A DNA stretch of 64,000 nt from Pelomonas sp. Root1217 (GTDB lineage Bacteria > Pseudomonadota > Gammaproteobacteria > Burkholderiales > Burkholderiaceae_C), in the NCBI RefSeq assembly GCF_001425705.1, contig NZ_LMDC01000028.1, positions 1,142,558 through 1,206,557 of the forward strand, in the 5' to 3' direction. The translations under genes were made by a program, and so were the position numbers. How positions within the stretch are numbered: the first letter of the stretch is position 1; each line of letters opens with the position of its first letter. The notes below the pieces were generated by a model. That model saw nothing but the letters and a program-made list of their open reading frames with translations, made no database searches and had not been told where the DNA came from. Below, piece by piece: positions 51,277 through 60,206 of this stretch.

Positions 51277-52050
51277 ATGAACATCTCTGGACAAACCGCC
51301 CTCGTCACCGGCGCCGGCTCCGGCCTCGGCGAAGCCGTGGCACGCGCCCTCGCGGCCCAAGGCGCCCGCGTCGCCCTGCTCGACATCAACGAAGCCGGCG
51401 CCCAGCGCGTGGCCGCCGACATCGGCGCCGACCGCGCGCTGGCGCTGCGCTGCGACATCACCGATGCGGCATCCGTCACCGCCGCGTTGGACGCAGCAGC
51501 CGCCGCCTTCGGCCCGGCCCGCATCCTGATGAACGTTGCCGGCATCGGCAGCGCCAAGCGCATCGTGCAACGCGACGGCTCGCCCGCGCCGCTGGAGGAC
51601 TTCGAGCGCGTCGTGCGCATCAACCTCATCGGCACCTACAACATGACGCGCCTGGCCGTGAGCCGCATCGTGGCCCTCGCACCGTTGGCCGATGGCGAGC
51701 GCGGTGTCATCGTCAACACCGCCTCGGTCGCGGCCTTCGACGGCCAGGTCGGCCAGGAGGCCTACTCGGCGTCCAAGGGCGGCATCGTCGGCATGACCCT
51801 GCCGCTGGCACGCGACCTCGCGCAGTTCGGCGTGCGCGTCTGCACCATCGCGCCGGGCCTGTTCGCCACGCCGCTGATGAAGGAGCTGCCCGAGGAGGTT
51901 CAGGCATCGCTGGCCGCGTCCATCCCCTTCCCCAAGCGCCTGGGCCTGCCCGAGGAGTTCGCCGCGCTGGCGGCGCACATCGTCGCCAACGGCCACCTCA
52001 ACGGCGAGGTCATCCGCCTCGACGGCGCCCTGCGCATGGCACCCCGCTGA
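51277..52050 (+). CDS. SDR, 3-hydroxyacyl-CoA dehydrogenase type II-like
   Basis: A 257-residue SDR with TGAGSGLG (residues 10-17), NVAGIGSAKRI, and the catalytic YSASK. It most resembles the HSD17B10-like 3-hydroxyacyl-CoA dehydrogenases (FDGQVGQEAYSASKGGIVGM, FATPLMKELPEEV). In this operon it would oxidise the 3-hydroxyacyl-CoA formed from feruloyl-CoA, the step between hydratase and thiolase. ATG 51277 is 5 bp after fcs. Confidence 0.88.
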   Translation: MNISGQTALVTGAGSGLGEAVARALAAQGARVALLDINEAGAQRVAADIGADRALALRCDITDAASVTAALDAAAAAFGPARILMNVAGIGSAKRIVQRDGSPAPLEDFERVVRINLIGTYNMTRLAVSRIVALAPLADGERGVIVNTASVAAFDGQVGQEAYSASKGGIVGMTLPLARDLAQFGVRVCTIAPGLFATPLMKELPEEVQASLAASIPFPKRLGLPEEFAALAAHIVANGHLNGEVIRLDGALRMAPR

Positions 52051-52070
52051 ACCGGCCAGGAGCCAAGCCC

Positions 52071-53099
52071 ATGTTCATCACCAACACCTGGTACGTGGCC
52101 GCCCGCAGCGACGAGATCGGCAGCGACAAGCCGCTGGGCCGCAAGGTCTGCAACCATGCAATGGCCTTCTTCCGCAACAGCGCCGGCAACGTCAGCGCGG
52201 TGGAGGATTTCTGCCCTCACCGCGGCGCGCCGCTGTCGCTGGGCAGCGTGCAGGGCGACACCCTCGTCTGCGGCTATCACGGCCTGGCCATGGGCGGTGA
52301 CGGCAAGACCGTCTCCATGCCCTGCCAGCGCGTGCGCGGTTTCCCGGCCATCCGCAGCTTCCCGGTCCATGAGGCCCACGGCTTCATCTGGGTCTGGCCG
52401 GGCGATGCCGCCAAGGCCGACGTGGCCAAGCTGCCCGCCTTCGAATGGCTGGGCAACCAGGCCTTCGGCTATGGCGGCGGCCTGTACCAAATCGCTTGCG
52501 ACTACCGCCTGATGATCGACAACCTGATGGACCTGACGCACGAGACCTACGTGCACGCCACCAGCATCGGCCAGAAGGAAATCGACGAGATCCCCTGCAC
52601 GACACGCGTCGATGGTGACCACGTCATCACCGAGCGCCACATGCAGGGCATCGAGGCGCCGCCATTCTGGAAGATGGCCCTGCGCATGAACGGCCTGCCC
52701 GACGACCAGCCCGTGGACCGCTGGCAGATCTGCCACTTCACGCCGCCCAGCCACATCATGATCGAGGTGGGCGTCGCACTGGCCGGCCAGGGCGGCTATG
52801 AGGCACCCGACGCCGTCAAGGCCGCGAGCTGGGTGGTGGACTTCATCACGCCGGAGACCGACACCTCCATCCACTACTTCTGGGGCATGGCGCGCAAGTT
52901 CAAGCCGCAGGACGAGGCGCTGACGGCCCAGATCCGCGAGGGCCAGGGCAAGATCTTTGCGGAAGACCAGGAGATGCTGGAGCGCCAGCAGCAGAACCTG
53001 CTCGCCTGGCCGCAGCGCCAGCTGCTGATGCTCAACATCGACAGCGGCGGCGTGCAGTCGCGCAAGGTCATCGAACGAGTGCTGGCGGCGCAGCCATGA
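52071..53099 (+). CDS. vanA: Vanillate O-demethylase oxygenase subunit (Rieske)
   Basis: A 342-residue Rieske non-haem iron oxygenase. The [2Fe-2S] ligands are Cys48/His50 and Cys67/His70 (CPH...CGYH), and the mononuclear iron site is DNLMDLTHETYVH (His157, His162). The length fits VanA (about 350). It demethylates vanillate to protocatechuate plus formaldehyde with electrons from VanB. It lies 20 bp after the SDR gene and overlaps vanB by 4 bp, linking ferulate degradation to the lig operon. No vanR-type GntR gene is adjacent. Confidence 0.92.
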   Translation: MFITNTWYVAARSDEIGSDKPLGRKVCNHAMAFFRNSAGNVSAVEDFCPHRGAPLSLGSVQGDTLVCGYHGLAMGGDGKTVSMPCQRVRGFPAIRSFPVHEAHGFIWVWPGDAAKADVAKLPAFEWLGNQAFGYGGGLYQIACDYRLMIDNLMDLTHETYVHATSIGQKEIDEIPCTTRVDGDHVITERHMQGIEAPPFWKMALRMNGLPDDQPVDRWQICHFTPPSHIMIEVGVALAGQGGYEAPDAVKAASWVVDFITPETDTSIHYFWGMARKFKPQDEALTAQIREGQGKIFAEDQEMLERQQQNLLAWPQRQLLMLNIDSGGVQSRKVIERVLAAQP

Positions 53100-54043
53100 T
53101 CACGGTCCGCATCGAGGCCAAGACCGCGGTCGCTCGGGGCGTCTGCGCCCTCACGCTCGTTGCGGCCGATGGCGGCGCCCTGCCCGCCTTCGCAGCCGGC
53201 GCTCACCTCGACGTGCACTTGCCAGGCGGCATCGTGCGGCAGTACTCGATCAGCAATGCCCCCACCGAGGTCCACCGCTATGTGCTCGGCGTGCTGCTCG
53301 ACGCTCAATCGCGCGGCGGTTCGCGGGCCGTGCATGAGCTGCTGGCTGCGGGGCAAACGCTGCAAGTGAGCGCACCGAAGAATCACTTCCCGTTGGCCGC
53401 GCAGGCCACCCGCAGCCTGCTGATCGCCGGCGGCATCGGCATCACGCCCATCCTGGCGATGGCCCGCCAGCTCTCGGCCGACGGCGCGGACTTCGAGCTC
53501 CACTACGCGTCGAGCAGCGCCGAGCGCATGGCCTTCCGGGCGGAGATCGAGGCGAGCGCCTGGGCTGGTGCTGCGCGTTTTCACGTCGGTGGCGACCGCC
53601 TCGATGTGCAGGCACTGCTGGCCGCTCCCGATGCCGGCACTCACGTCTACGTCTGTGGCCCCAGGCGGCTGATCGACGCGGTGACCGACGCCGCGAAGCG
53701 CCATGGCTGGTCAGCCGGTCAGGTCCACCACGAGTTCTTCGCAGGCGCGCCGATGGCTGCGACCGGTCAGGACGGCCCCTTCGAGATCGAACTGGCGCGC
53801 AGCGGCCGCGTGATCCTTGTTGGTGCCCATCAGACCGCCGCCCAGGCCCTCATCGCCGCAGGCGCTCCCCTGCTGACCTCCTGCGAGCAAGGCGTCTGCG
53901 GCACCTGCCTGACGCGGGTGATTGGCGGCGAGCCCGAGCATCGCGATCTCTATCTGACGCCCGAGGAGCAGGCCGCAAATGACCAATTCACGCCTTGCTG
54001 CTCGCGCGCGCGCAGCAGTCGCCTGGTGCTCGATTTAGGTTGA
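53096..54043 (+). CDS. vanB: Vanillate O-demethylase reductase subunit
   Basis: A 315-residue phthalate-dioxygenase-reductase-type protein. Order: flavin domain (RQYSISNAP), NAD domain (IAGGIGITPILAMARQL, YVCGPRRLIDAV) and a C-terminal plant-type [2Fe-2S] ferredoxin (CEQGVCGTC with a later Cys in FTPCCSRA). It passes NADH electrons to VanA. It is the last gene of the operon; 54044-54276 downstream holds no gene that I can support. Confidence 0.92.
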   Translation: MITVRIEAKTAVARGVCALTLVAADGGALPAFAAGAHLDVHLPGGIVRQYSISNAPTEVHRYVLGVLLDAQSRGGSRAVHELLAAGQTLQVSAPKNHFPLAAQATRSLLIAGGIGITPILAMARQLSADGADFELHYASSSAERMAFRAEIEASAWAGAARFHVGGDRLDVQALLAAPDAGTHVYVCGPRRLIDAVTDAAKRHGWSAGQVHHEFFAGAPMAATGQDGPFEIELARSGRVILVGAHQTAAQALIAAGAPLLTSCEQGVCGTCLTRVIGGEPEHRDLYLTPEEQAANDQFTPCCSRARSSRLVLDLG

Positions 54044-54276
54044 ACCGCCCGGCATTCGATTGACGACTTCCTCATCTCGGGGCGCTGGCCATCCACGTCC
54101 AACCGCCAGCCGCGCAGCGCACTCTCGCTGACCTGCGCCGTCTAGGGGCCTACCCTTGCGTCTGGCCGCGCCACGCGCCACGACACTGCCGTCCGCGCTC
54201 ACAACCGACCGCGAAGGTCGTTCAGCCAAGTGATTGCCGTTTCCGCTTTACTTTGTGCGTCGCTCAAATTAATATT

Positions 54277-54319
54277 TGGTCTGACCGCATTTGACAAGCA
54301 AATAATACCGGTCCGACCA
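54277..54319. promoter_or_regulatory. Two GntR-type operators before the ROK remnant and sugar operon
   Basis: TGGTCTGACCG (54277-54287) and CGGTCCGACCA (54309-54319) are near-palindromes of the TGGTnNGACCA type, centred 32 bp apart (three turns). Related sites occur around the GntR gene at 59894-60037. FadR/PdhR-type GntR proteins recognise TGGT...ACCA sequences, so the GntR encoded at 59166-59873 is the likely ligand. GGAGGAG and a GTG follow directly. Confidence 0.65.
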
Positions 54320-54341
54320 AGCAAACGGAGGAGACAAACAC

Positions 54342-54944
54342 GTGCTGGCCGAAGCGACGGGGAGCCAAGAGCTGCTCAAGACCGATCCCACAAGCCCGCT
54401 GCTCATCGGCGCAGAGGTGGGGAGGGAGTCCGTGCGCACCGTCACCACGTCGCTGGCGGGCGAGGTTCAAGGTTGCGTGACTGCTTGCTATGGGACCGGT
54501 CGACCGTCGCGGCCTGCGTGGCCAATCTCGGGCCTGTACGTTCCTGCGGTTGGCACGGTTGTGCTGAAGCCATGACCGTGACACGCGCCACCCAGCGCGG
54601 CAGCGCCAGCACCGCCGTTCGACGCTCGCTCGGCGAGGTGCGCGAACACCTTGCCGCGACGGATCGTGAAACACTGAAAGCGGCCGACTCCTCCGGCCAC
54701 CATCTAGGCATGGTGCTGAACCTGGCGACCGCCTACCGCCCGAGCTGCATCGTCCTGGGTGACTCCGTCATCGAACTGGGTGCGCCATTCCTGCAGCCGG
54801 CGCTGGATGTACTGGACGCTCACGCGACTTTCGGCGGTTCCCGCCGTCCGAAGGTCCGCACCTCCCGGTTTGGTCAGAATGCCCGTTGCCATTGGCGCGG
54901 CTGCGCTGGTTCGCTACCGCCTGACCGCCGCCTGCGGCGCCTGA
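54342..54944 (+). pseudogene. Decayed ROK-family regulator
   Basis: Pieces of a ROK regulator lie in order but in different frames. From the GTG at 54342 (after GGAGGAG) the text MLAEATGSQELLK jumps straight to SPLLIGAEVGRESVRTVTTS, so the HTH domain is deleted. The middle is unrecognisable. The C-terminal part (DRETLKAADSSGHHLGMVLN, YRPSCIVLGDSVIELGAPFL) reappears in another frame. A +1 change near the CCC at 54882-54884 moves the end (VAIGAAALVRYR) back to the first frame. Intact relatives control sugar operons, and this remnant sits just before a sugar ABC operon. Confidence 0.8.
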
Positions 54945-55002
54945 CCCCGAGTTATAACGAGCCAGTTCCACTCTCTTCCCGTTCGATCAACCTTTATCAC
55001 TC

Positions 55003-55025
55003 GCTCAGCACAACGTTCGCTGAGC
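55003..55025. promoter_or_regulatory. Perfect inverted repeat upstream of chvE
   Basis: GCTCAGC-N9-GCTGAGC lies 32 bp before the chvE ATG. It may be an operator or a leader hairpin. GGAGACATC precedes the ATG. The sequence between the ROK remnant and this repeat shows no gene. Confidence 0.45.
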
Positions 55026-55057
55026 AATGACCGCCCTCAAAGACACACGGAGACATC

Positions 55058-56119
55058 ATGCGTCGCACTACTTTTCTCGCACTGAGCGCTTTGTTGACGC
55101 TCGCACCTTGCGCACCGCTGCTGGCACAGGGCAAGGGCACCATCGGCATCTCGATGCCGACCAAGGGCTCGCAGCGCTGGATCGCCGACGGCGACAACAT
55201 GGTCAAGAGCTTCAAGGCGCTGGGCTACCAGGCCGACCTGCAATATGCCGATGACGAGATTCCCAACCAACTCGCCCAGCTCGAGAACATGGTCACCAAG
55301 GGCGTCAAGGCCCTGGTCGTCGCCTCCATCGACGGATCCACGCTGTCGGGCGTGCTGCAGAAGGCCGCCGAGAAGGGCGTCAAGGTCGTCGCCTATGACC
55401 GCCTGATCCGCGGCTCCAAGAACGTCGACTACTACACCACCTTCGACAACTTCCAGGTCGGCGTGCTGCAGGCCGAGTCCATCGTCAACCGGCTCGGCCT
55501 GAAGCAGGGCAAGGGGCCTTTCAACCTGGAGGTGTTCGCGGGCTCGCCCGACGACAACAACTCGGGCTTCTTCTACGACGGCGCCATGAGCGTGCTCAAG
55601 CCCTACCTGGACAGCGGCAAGCTCGTCGTGCGTAGCAAGCAGATGGGTGCGATGAAGGTCGGCATCCTGCGTTGGGACACCGCCACCGCCCAGGCGCGCA
55701 TGGACAACCTGATGTCTGCCTATTACGGCAAGGAGAAGCTGCATGCCGTGCTGTCCCCCGCGGACATCCTGTCGATCGGCATCATTTCTTCCTTGAAGAG
55801 CCTCGGCTACGGCAGCGCAAGCCAGCCCATGCCGGTGATCACCGGGCAGGACGCCGACCTGCCGTCGGTCAAGGCCATCCTCAGAGGTGACCAGACTTCC
55901 ACCGTCTTCAAGGACACCCGCCAGCTGGCCAAGGTCACGGCGGAACTCGTCGATGCGGTGCTCAGCGGCCGCGCACCGCAGGTGAACGACACCAAGACCT
56001 ACAACAATGGCATCAAGGTCGTGCCGTCCTATCTGCTCAAGCCCGTTGCCGTCGACGCCACGAACTGGAAGCCCGTGCTCGTGGACAGCGGCTACTACAA
56101 GGAAAGCCAGCTGAAATGA
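55058..56119 (+). CDS. chvE: ChvE-like multiple sugar-binding periplasmic protein
   Basis: A 353-residue periplasmic sugar-binding protein with a signal peptide ([20 protein letters not shown]). It is very close to Agrobacterium ChvE in recalled segments: [60 protein letters not shown], and the ending [12 protein letters not shown]. ChvE binds aldose monosaccharides such as arabinose, galactose, glucose and xylose. It feeds GguAB encoded downstream; a 246-bp gap follows it. Confidence 0.92.
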   Translation: MRRTTFLALSALLTLAPCAPLLAQGKGTIGISMPTKGSQRWIADGDNMVKSFKALGYQADLQYADDEIPNQLAQLENMVTKGVKALVVASIDGSTLSGVLQKAAEKGVKVVAYDRLIRGSKNVDYYTTFDNFQVGVLQAESIVNRLGLKQGKGPFNLEVFAGSPDDNNSGFFYDGAMSVLKPYLDSGKLVVRSKQMGAMKVGILRWDTATAQARMDNLMSAYYGKEKLHAVLSPADILSIGIISSLKSLGYGSASQPMPVITGQDADLPSVKAILRGDQTSTVFKDTRQLAKVTAELVDAVLSGRAPQVNDTKTYNNGIKVVPSYLLKPVAVDATNWKPVLVDSGYYKESQLK

Positions 56120-56364
56120 ACCCGCCCCTCGCCCAACCTCGCGTCGCTGAACGCGAGCAAGTCTGGTCGGTCCTGCAGACCGCGCAGCCGACGGAGCGGC
56201 TGCTCTTCGGCAGGCACGACAAGTCCACAGGACTTGCCGTGTCCGGCCTCAGCCCCCGCGGGGACGGCGATGCTTGCGGCGTCGAGCCGCAAGAACATCG
56301 CCAGTGCGGGCCGGCTAGGGAGCGGCCCGGCGCTCGTCCCGCTGTGTACCCAACGGGCAACTGA
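56116..56364 (+). other. chvE-gguA spacer with hairpin and a doubtful 82-codon ORF
   Basis: An unusually long gap for an otherwise tight operon. It holds a strong hairpin at 56215-56241 (CACG-A-CAAGTCC, loop ACA, GGACTTG-C-CGTG) without a following T-run. Such intercistronic hairpins often raise the level of the binding-protein message relative to the membrane components. An 82-codon ORF starts inside the chvE stop (ATGA) and ends 1 bp before the gguA ATG. It resembles nothing known to me and has low-complexity Arg/Pro-rich composition, so coding is doubtful. Confidence 0.45.
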
Positions 56365-56365
56365 A

Positions 56366-57910
56366 ATGGAAACCGCAGGCAATCAGCCGAGCGCGCTGCT
56401 GGAGATGCGCGGAATCGGCAAGAAGTTCCATGGCGTGGTCGCGCTGAAGCATGTCGACCTGGCCGTCCAGCATGGGCACATCCATGCCGTGGTCGGCGAG
56501 AACGGTGCCGGCAAGTCCACGCTGATGAAGATCCTGTCGGGTGTCTACCCGCACCCGGACTACGAAGGCGAGATCCGGTTCGGCGGCCAGCCGCAGCGCT
56601 TCGCCGACATACGCCAGAGCGAAGCGCTCGGCATCGTCATCATCCACCAGGAGTTGGCGCTGATTCCGCAGCTCTCCATCGCCGAGAACCTCTTCCTCGG
56701 GCACGAATGCGCCCGGCGCGGCGTGATCGACTGGACGCGCACGCACGAGCGGGCCGTCGAGCTGCTCAGCCAGGTCGGGCTTCAGGAGTCGCCGAATACG
56801 CTGGTGGGAGATATCGGCGTCGGCAAACAGCAGCTCGTGGAGATTGCCAAGGCACTCGCCAAGGACGTGAAGCTGCTGATCCTCGACGAGCCCACGGCCA
56901 GCCTCAACGAGGATGACAGCGCCGCGCTGCTCGAATTGCTGAAGCGGCTGCGCGGCCGCGGCGTCAGCTGTGTGCTGATCTCCCACAAGCTCAACGAGAT
57001 CGCCGAAGTGGCCGACGCCGTCACGGTGCTGCGCGATGGCTCGACCATCACCACGATGGACTGCAGCGCCGCGCCGCCGTCGGAGGCGGCCATCGTTCGC
57101 GCCATGGTGGGACGCGACATGCAGGACCGCTACCCCAAGCGGCAGCCCAACCCGGGTGAAGTCCTGTTCGAACTGCGCGACTGGTGGGTCGAGCACCCGC
57201 TTCACGTGGGCCGCGAAGCCATCAAGGGCGTCAATCTGAATGTTCGCCGCGGCGAGATCGTCGGCATCGCGGGCCTGATGGGCGCGGGCCGAACCGAGCT
57301 CGCGATGAGCGTGTTCGGCCGCTCCTGGGGCCGGCGCATCCGTGGTTCCGCCTGGATGGACGGGCAGCAGGTCGACGTCTCCACCGTCCGGCGGGCCATC
57401 AAGTCAGGGCTGGCCTATGTCACCGAGGACCGCAAGGCCCTGGGGCTGGTGCTGCAGGAAAGCATTGCCCGCAACACCAGCCTGTGCCGGCTGGAAGGCG
57501 TCTCCCGCTTCGGCATCATCGACGAGGCCCGGGAGAGCACGGTGGCCAATGACTTCAGGCAGCGGCTGGCCACCCGCTGCGCGAGCGTCCAGCAGCCCGT
57601 CGGCGACCTGTCCGGCGGCAACCAGCAGAAGGTGGTCCTGGCCAAATGGCTGTTCACCGACCCCCAGCTGCTCATCCTCGACGAACCCACCCGCGGAATC
57701 GACGTCGGCGCCAAGTTCGAGATCTACAGCCTGATTGCAAGCCTGGCCGCCCAGGGTCGGGCGATCCTGATGATTTCGTCGGAACTGCCCGAGCTGCTGG
57801 GCCTGTGCGACCGCCTCTACATGATGAACGAGGGCGAACTGGTGGCCGAAATGCCGGCTGCCGGCGCCACCCAGGAAACCGTCATGCACGCCCTCTTGGG
57901 CACCCATTGA
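56366..57910 (+). CDS. gguA: Sugar ABC transporter ATPase (GguA/MmsA-like)
   Basis: A 514-residue double-ABC sugar ATPase. The first Walker A is GENGAGKSTLMKIL with Walker B LLILDEPTASLNEDD; the second half has GLMGAGRTELAMSVFG in place of a canonical Walker A, signature LSGGNQQKVVLAKWL and Walker B LLILDEPTRGIDVGAK. This asymmetry is normal for the Rbs/Xyl/Mgl group. ATG 56366 is the best start; the open frame runs upstream through the spacer. The partner permease is 11 bp downstream. Confidence 0.93.
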   Translation: METAGNQPSALLEMRGIGKKFHGVVALKHVDLAVQHGHIHAVVGENGAGKSTLMKILSGVYPHPDYEGEIRFGGQPQRFADIRQSEALGIVIIHQELALIPQLSIAENLFLGHECARRGVIDWTRTHERAVELLSQVGLQESPNTLVGDIGVGKQQLVEIAKALAKDVKLLILDEPTASLNEDDSAALLELLKRLRGRGVSCVLISHKLNEIAEVADAVTVLRDGSTITTMDCSAAPPSEAAIVRAMVGRDMQDRYPKRQPNPGEVLFELRDWWVEHPLHVGREAIKGVNLNVRRGEIVGIAGLMGAGRTELAMSVFGRSWGRRIRGSAWMDGQQVDVSTVRRAIKSGLAYVTEDRKALGLVLQESIARNTSLCRLEGVSRFGIIDEARESTVANDFRQRLATRCASVQQPVGDLSGGNQQKVVLAKWLFTDPQLLILDEPTRGIDVGAKFEIYSLIASLAAQGRAILMISSELPELLGLCDRLYMMNEGELVAEMPAAGATQETVMHALLGTH

Positions 57911-57921
57911 AATCCATCCTC

Positions 57922-59091
57922 ATGTCTTCCTCTTCCCTGCGCAATTTCCTGGCATCGCACCTGCGCGACTACGGCATGCTGCTGTCGCTGGTCTTCATCA
58001 TGGGGTTCTTCCAGGTGCTCACCGACGGCACGCTGTTGCAGCCGCTCAATCTGACCAACCTGTTTCTGCAGAACAGCTACATCGTGGTCATGGCCCTTGG
58101 GATGCTGCTCGTGATCGTCGCGGGCCACATCGACCTGTCGGTCGGTTCCATCTGCGGCTTCATCGGCGCCCTGGCCGCCATTTTGATGGTCGAGCGGGGT
58201 TGGCCCGTGCTGCCGGCCGCAGCCGTGTGCCTGGTCGCCGGCGCCCTCATCGGCTGCCTGCAGGGCTGGTTCGTCGCCTACCTGAAGATCCCTTCCTTCA
58301 TCGTCACCCTCGCTGGCATGCTGGTGTTCAAGGGGCTGGCACTTGCGCTGCTGGGCGGCCAGTCCATCGGCCCCTTCCCGGAGTCTTTCCAGCTCCTGAG
58401 CAGTGGCTTCCTGCCCGACTGGGCGGCGGGCGAGGAGCGTCATCTCAGCTCCCTTGTCATCGGCTTCGGCCTGGTGGCATGGCTGGCCTGGCGGGAGCTT
58501 GCCATGCGCCACAAGTCCGCAGCGCTTGGCGTGGCGTCCGAGCCGGCGGCGCTCTTCGGCCTGCGGCTGCTGACCCAGTCGGGCGCCCTGGCCGCGCTGG
58601 TCTGGCTGCTGGCCTCGTACAAGGGCCTGCCCAATGTGCTGCTGCTGATGGGCGTGCTGATCGCCGCCTACGTCTTTGTGACCCGGCGCACGACGCTTGG
58701 CCGGCGCATCTACGCACTTGGCGGCAACGAACGCGCCGCCCGGCTGTCCGGCGTCCCGACCGAGAAGCTGACGTTGCTGTGCTTCGCCAACATGGGCGTC
58801 ATGGCGGCACTCGCCGGCCTGGTTTTCGCGGCCCGCCTCAACACGGCCACGCCCAAGGCGGGCCTGGGCTTCGAGCTCGACGTGATCGCCGCCTGCTTCA
58901 TCGGCGGGGCCTCGGCGTCCGGCGGCGTCGGCAAGGTGCTTGGCGCGGTGATCGGCGCCTTCATCATGGGCGTCATGAACAACGGCATGTCCATCCTCGG
59001 CGTGGGCATCGAATGGCAACAGGTCATCAAGGGCGTCGTGCTGCTGGCCGCCGTGGTTTTCGACGTCTACAACCGCCGAAAAGGTGCGTGA
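57922..59091 (+). CDS. gguB: Sugar ABC transporter permease (GguB-like)
   Basis: A 389-residue inner-membrane permease of the XylH/GguB type, larger than RbsC, with about 10 or more helices. Family segments are GMLLVIVAGHIDLSVGSICG, YLKIPSFIVTLAGMLVFKGL and ACFIGGASASGGVGKVLGAV. It completes the ChvE-GguA-GguB monosaccharide importer. A convergent GntR gene ends 74 bp downstream. Confidence 0.92.
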   Translation: MSSSSLRNFLASHLRDYGMLLSLVFIMGFFQVLTDGTLLQPLNLTNLFLQNSYIVVMALGMLLVIVAGHIDLSVGSICGFIGALAAILMVERGWPVLPAAAVCLVAGALIGCLQGWFVAYLKIPSFIVTLAGMLVFKGLALALLGGQSIGPFPESFQLLSSGFLPDWAAGEERHLSSLVIGFGLVAWLAWRELAMRHKSAALGVASEPAALFGLRLLTQSGALAALVWLLASYKGLPNVLLLMGVLIAAYVFVTRRTTLGRRIYALGGNERAARLSGVPTEKLTLLCFANMGVMAALAGLVFAARLNTATPKAGLGFELDVIAACFIGGASASGGVGKVLGAVIGAFIMGVMNNGMSILGVGIEWQQVIKGVVLLAAVVFDVYNRRKGA

Positions 59092-59165
59092 CGCCAAGGT
59101 CGCTGGTCGATGACCGGCGCAAAGCCAGCCGCGGCGTCCGCTGCGAGCTGGCAATACAGCGGGCA

Positions 59166-59873
59166 TCAGGCGGCGCTGGTGCCCTCGCCGACCCAGCGGC
59201 CCATAGAGGCCAGCAGATGTGAGCACATGGCCGCAGCTGCGGCCTGCGGGTTGCGGGCTTCCAGCGCGTGATAGATCGCCTCGTGCTCCCCGAGCGCGGC
59301 CTGCCAGGTGTGCGTGGACTCGGCCTGGCCGCTCATGCGGGACGCGATGGGGCTGTGACGGCCGTCGAAGAGCGTTCCCACCACGCCGATCAGGACGGAG
59401 TTGCCAGCCATCTCGGCAATGCTCAAATGAAAGCGCCGGTCCGACTCGACAGGCTTGCGGCCACTGGCATGGTCCTCGCGCATGGCGTTCAACGCGTCCT
59501 CGACGCGTTGCAAGGATGCCTTGCTCACCCGCGCTGCCGCGAGCGTGATGATCGCGCTCTCCAGCACGACACGCGCTTGCGCCAACTCGGCAGGGCTTTC
59601 GCCCAGTGACGAGGTTGCGACTTGGCCATTCATCGGCGGCGCGCAGGCGTACACACCCGAACCGCCGCGGATCTCCACGCGGCCGTCGATCTCCAGCGCG
59701 ATCAGCGCCTCGCGCAGCGAAGGCCGCGAAACGCCAAGCTGCAGCGCCAATTCCCGCTCTGCTGGAAGCCGTCCCCCCGCTGGGATCCCCTGTTCGTCGA
59801 TCAGCACACGGATCTTGTCGGCGACCAGCTGATATTGCCGACGCACTTCGCCGGCGCGGTGTTGGTTGGGCAT
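59166..59873 (-). CDS. GntR-family (FadR/FCD subfamily) regulator
   Basis: A 235-residue GntR regulator with wHTH LPAERELALQLGVSRPSLREAL and a C-terminal all-helical FCD ligand domain (RVVLESAIITLAAARVSKAS, DRRFHLSIAEMAGNSVLIGV). ATG 59873 (MPNQHRAGEVRRQY) is chosen; an upstream in-frame start would cover a probable operator. Three TGGT/GACCA-type sites lie in the gap to the GH95 gene and two more before the sugar operon, suggesting autoregulation and control of the whole block, with a sugar or sugar-acid effector (inference). Confidence 0.88.
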   Translation of the reverse strand: MPNQHRAGEVRRQYQLVADKIRVLIDEQGIPAGGRLPAERELALQLGVSRPSLREALIALEIDGRVEIRGGSGVYACAPPMNGQVATSSLGESPAELAQARVVLESAIITLAAARVSKASLQRVEDALNAMREDHASGRKPVESDRRFHLSIAEMAGNSVLIGVVGTLFDGRHSPIASRMSGQAESTHTWQAALGEHEAIYHALEARNPQAAAAAMCSHLLASMGRWVGEGTSAA

Positions 59874-59893
59874 CGACCAGCGCTCGTTGTTAA

Positions 59894-60037
59894 TTGGACA
59901 GACCAAATGGTATCGCAATCAATCGCGTGCGCTGCACCGCTCTTGACCGACCCCGGCGAAACGATATTGGGGAATACACCGGTAAGACCAATAAGAGCAG
60001 GTATGGCAAAGTGGCTTGACCAAATTGGTTTGACCAG
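59894..60037. promoter_or_regulatory. Three GntR-type operators upstream of GntR and GH95
   Basis: TTGGACAGACCAA (59894-59906), CCGGTAAGACCAA (59979-59991) and TTGGTTTGACCAG (60025-60037) share the TGGTnNGACCA pattern seen at 54277-54319. The first is 21 bp upstream of the GntR start. The third is preceded by GACCAAA, making an extended near-palindrome. Confidence 0.65.
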
Positions 60038-60206
60038 ACATCGTGCCGACAGCGCCGAAATCGGACGCGATGACAGCGCTGCCACTGCGGAGCCGCTCGA
60101 AGTGCCAAGGCAAGAAGGCGGACGTCGGAAAGGGAGGAACAAGCAGGGCCGCAGAGCCCTCGAGAGCAACCACCAGAGACAAGACGAACATGCACCGATC
60201 AAAACC

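Noticed and set aside
54230..55030. 266-codon frame as an intact novel gene
   Set aside because: Only its C-terminal part resembles a protein (ROK), the N-terminal part is random-like, and the homology changes frame; treated as a pseudogene.
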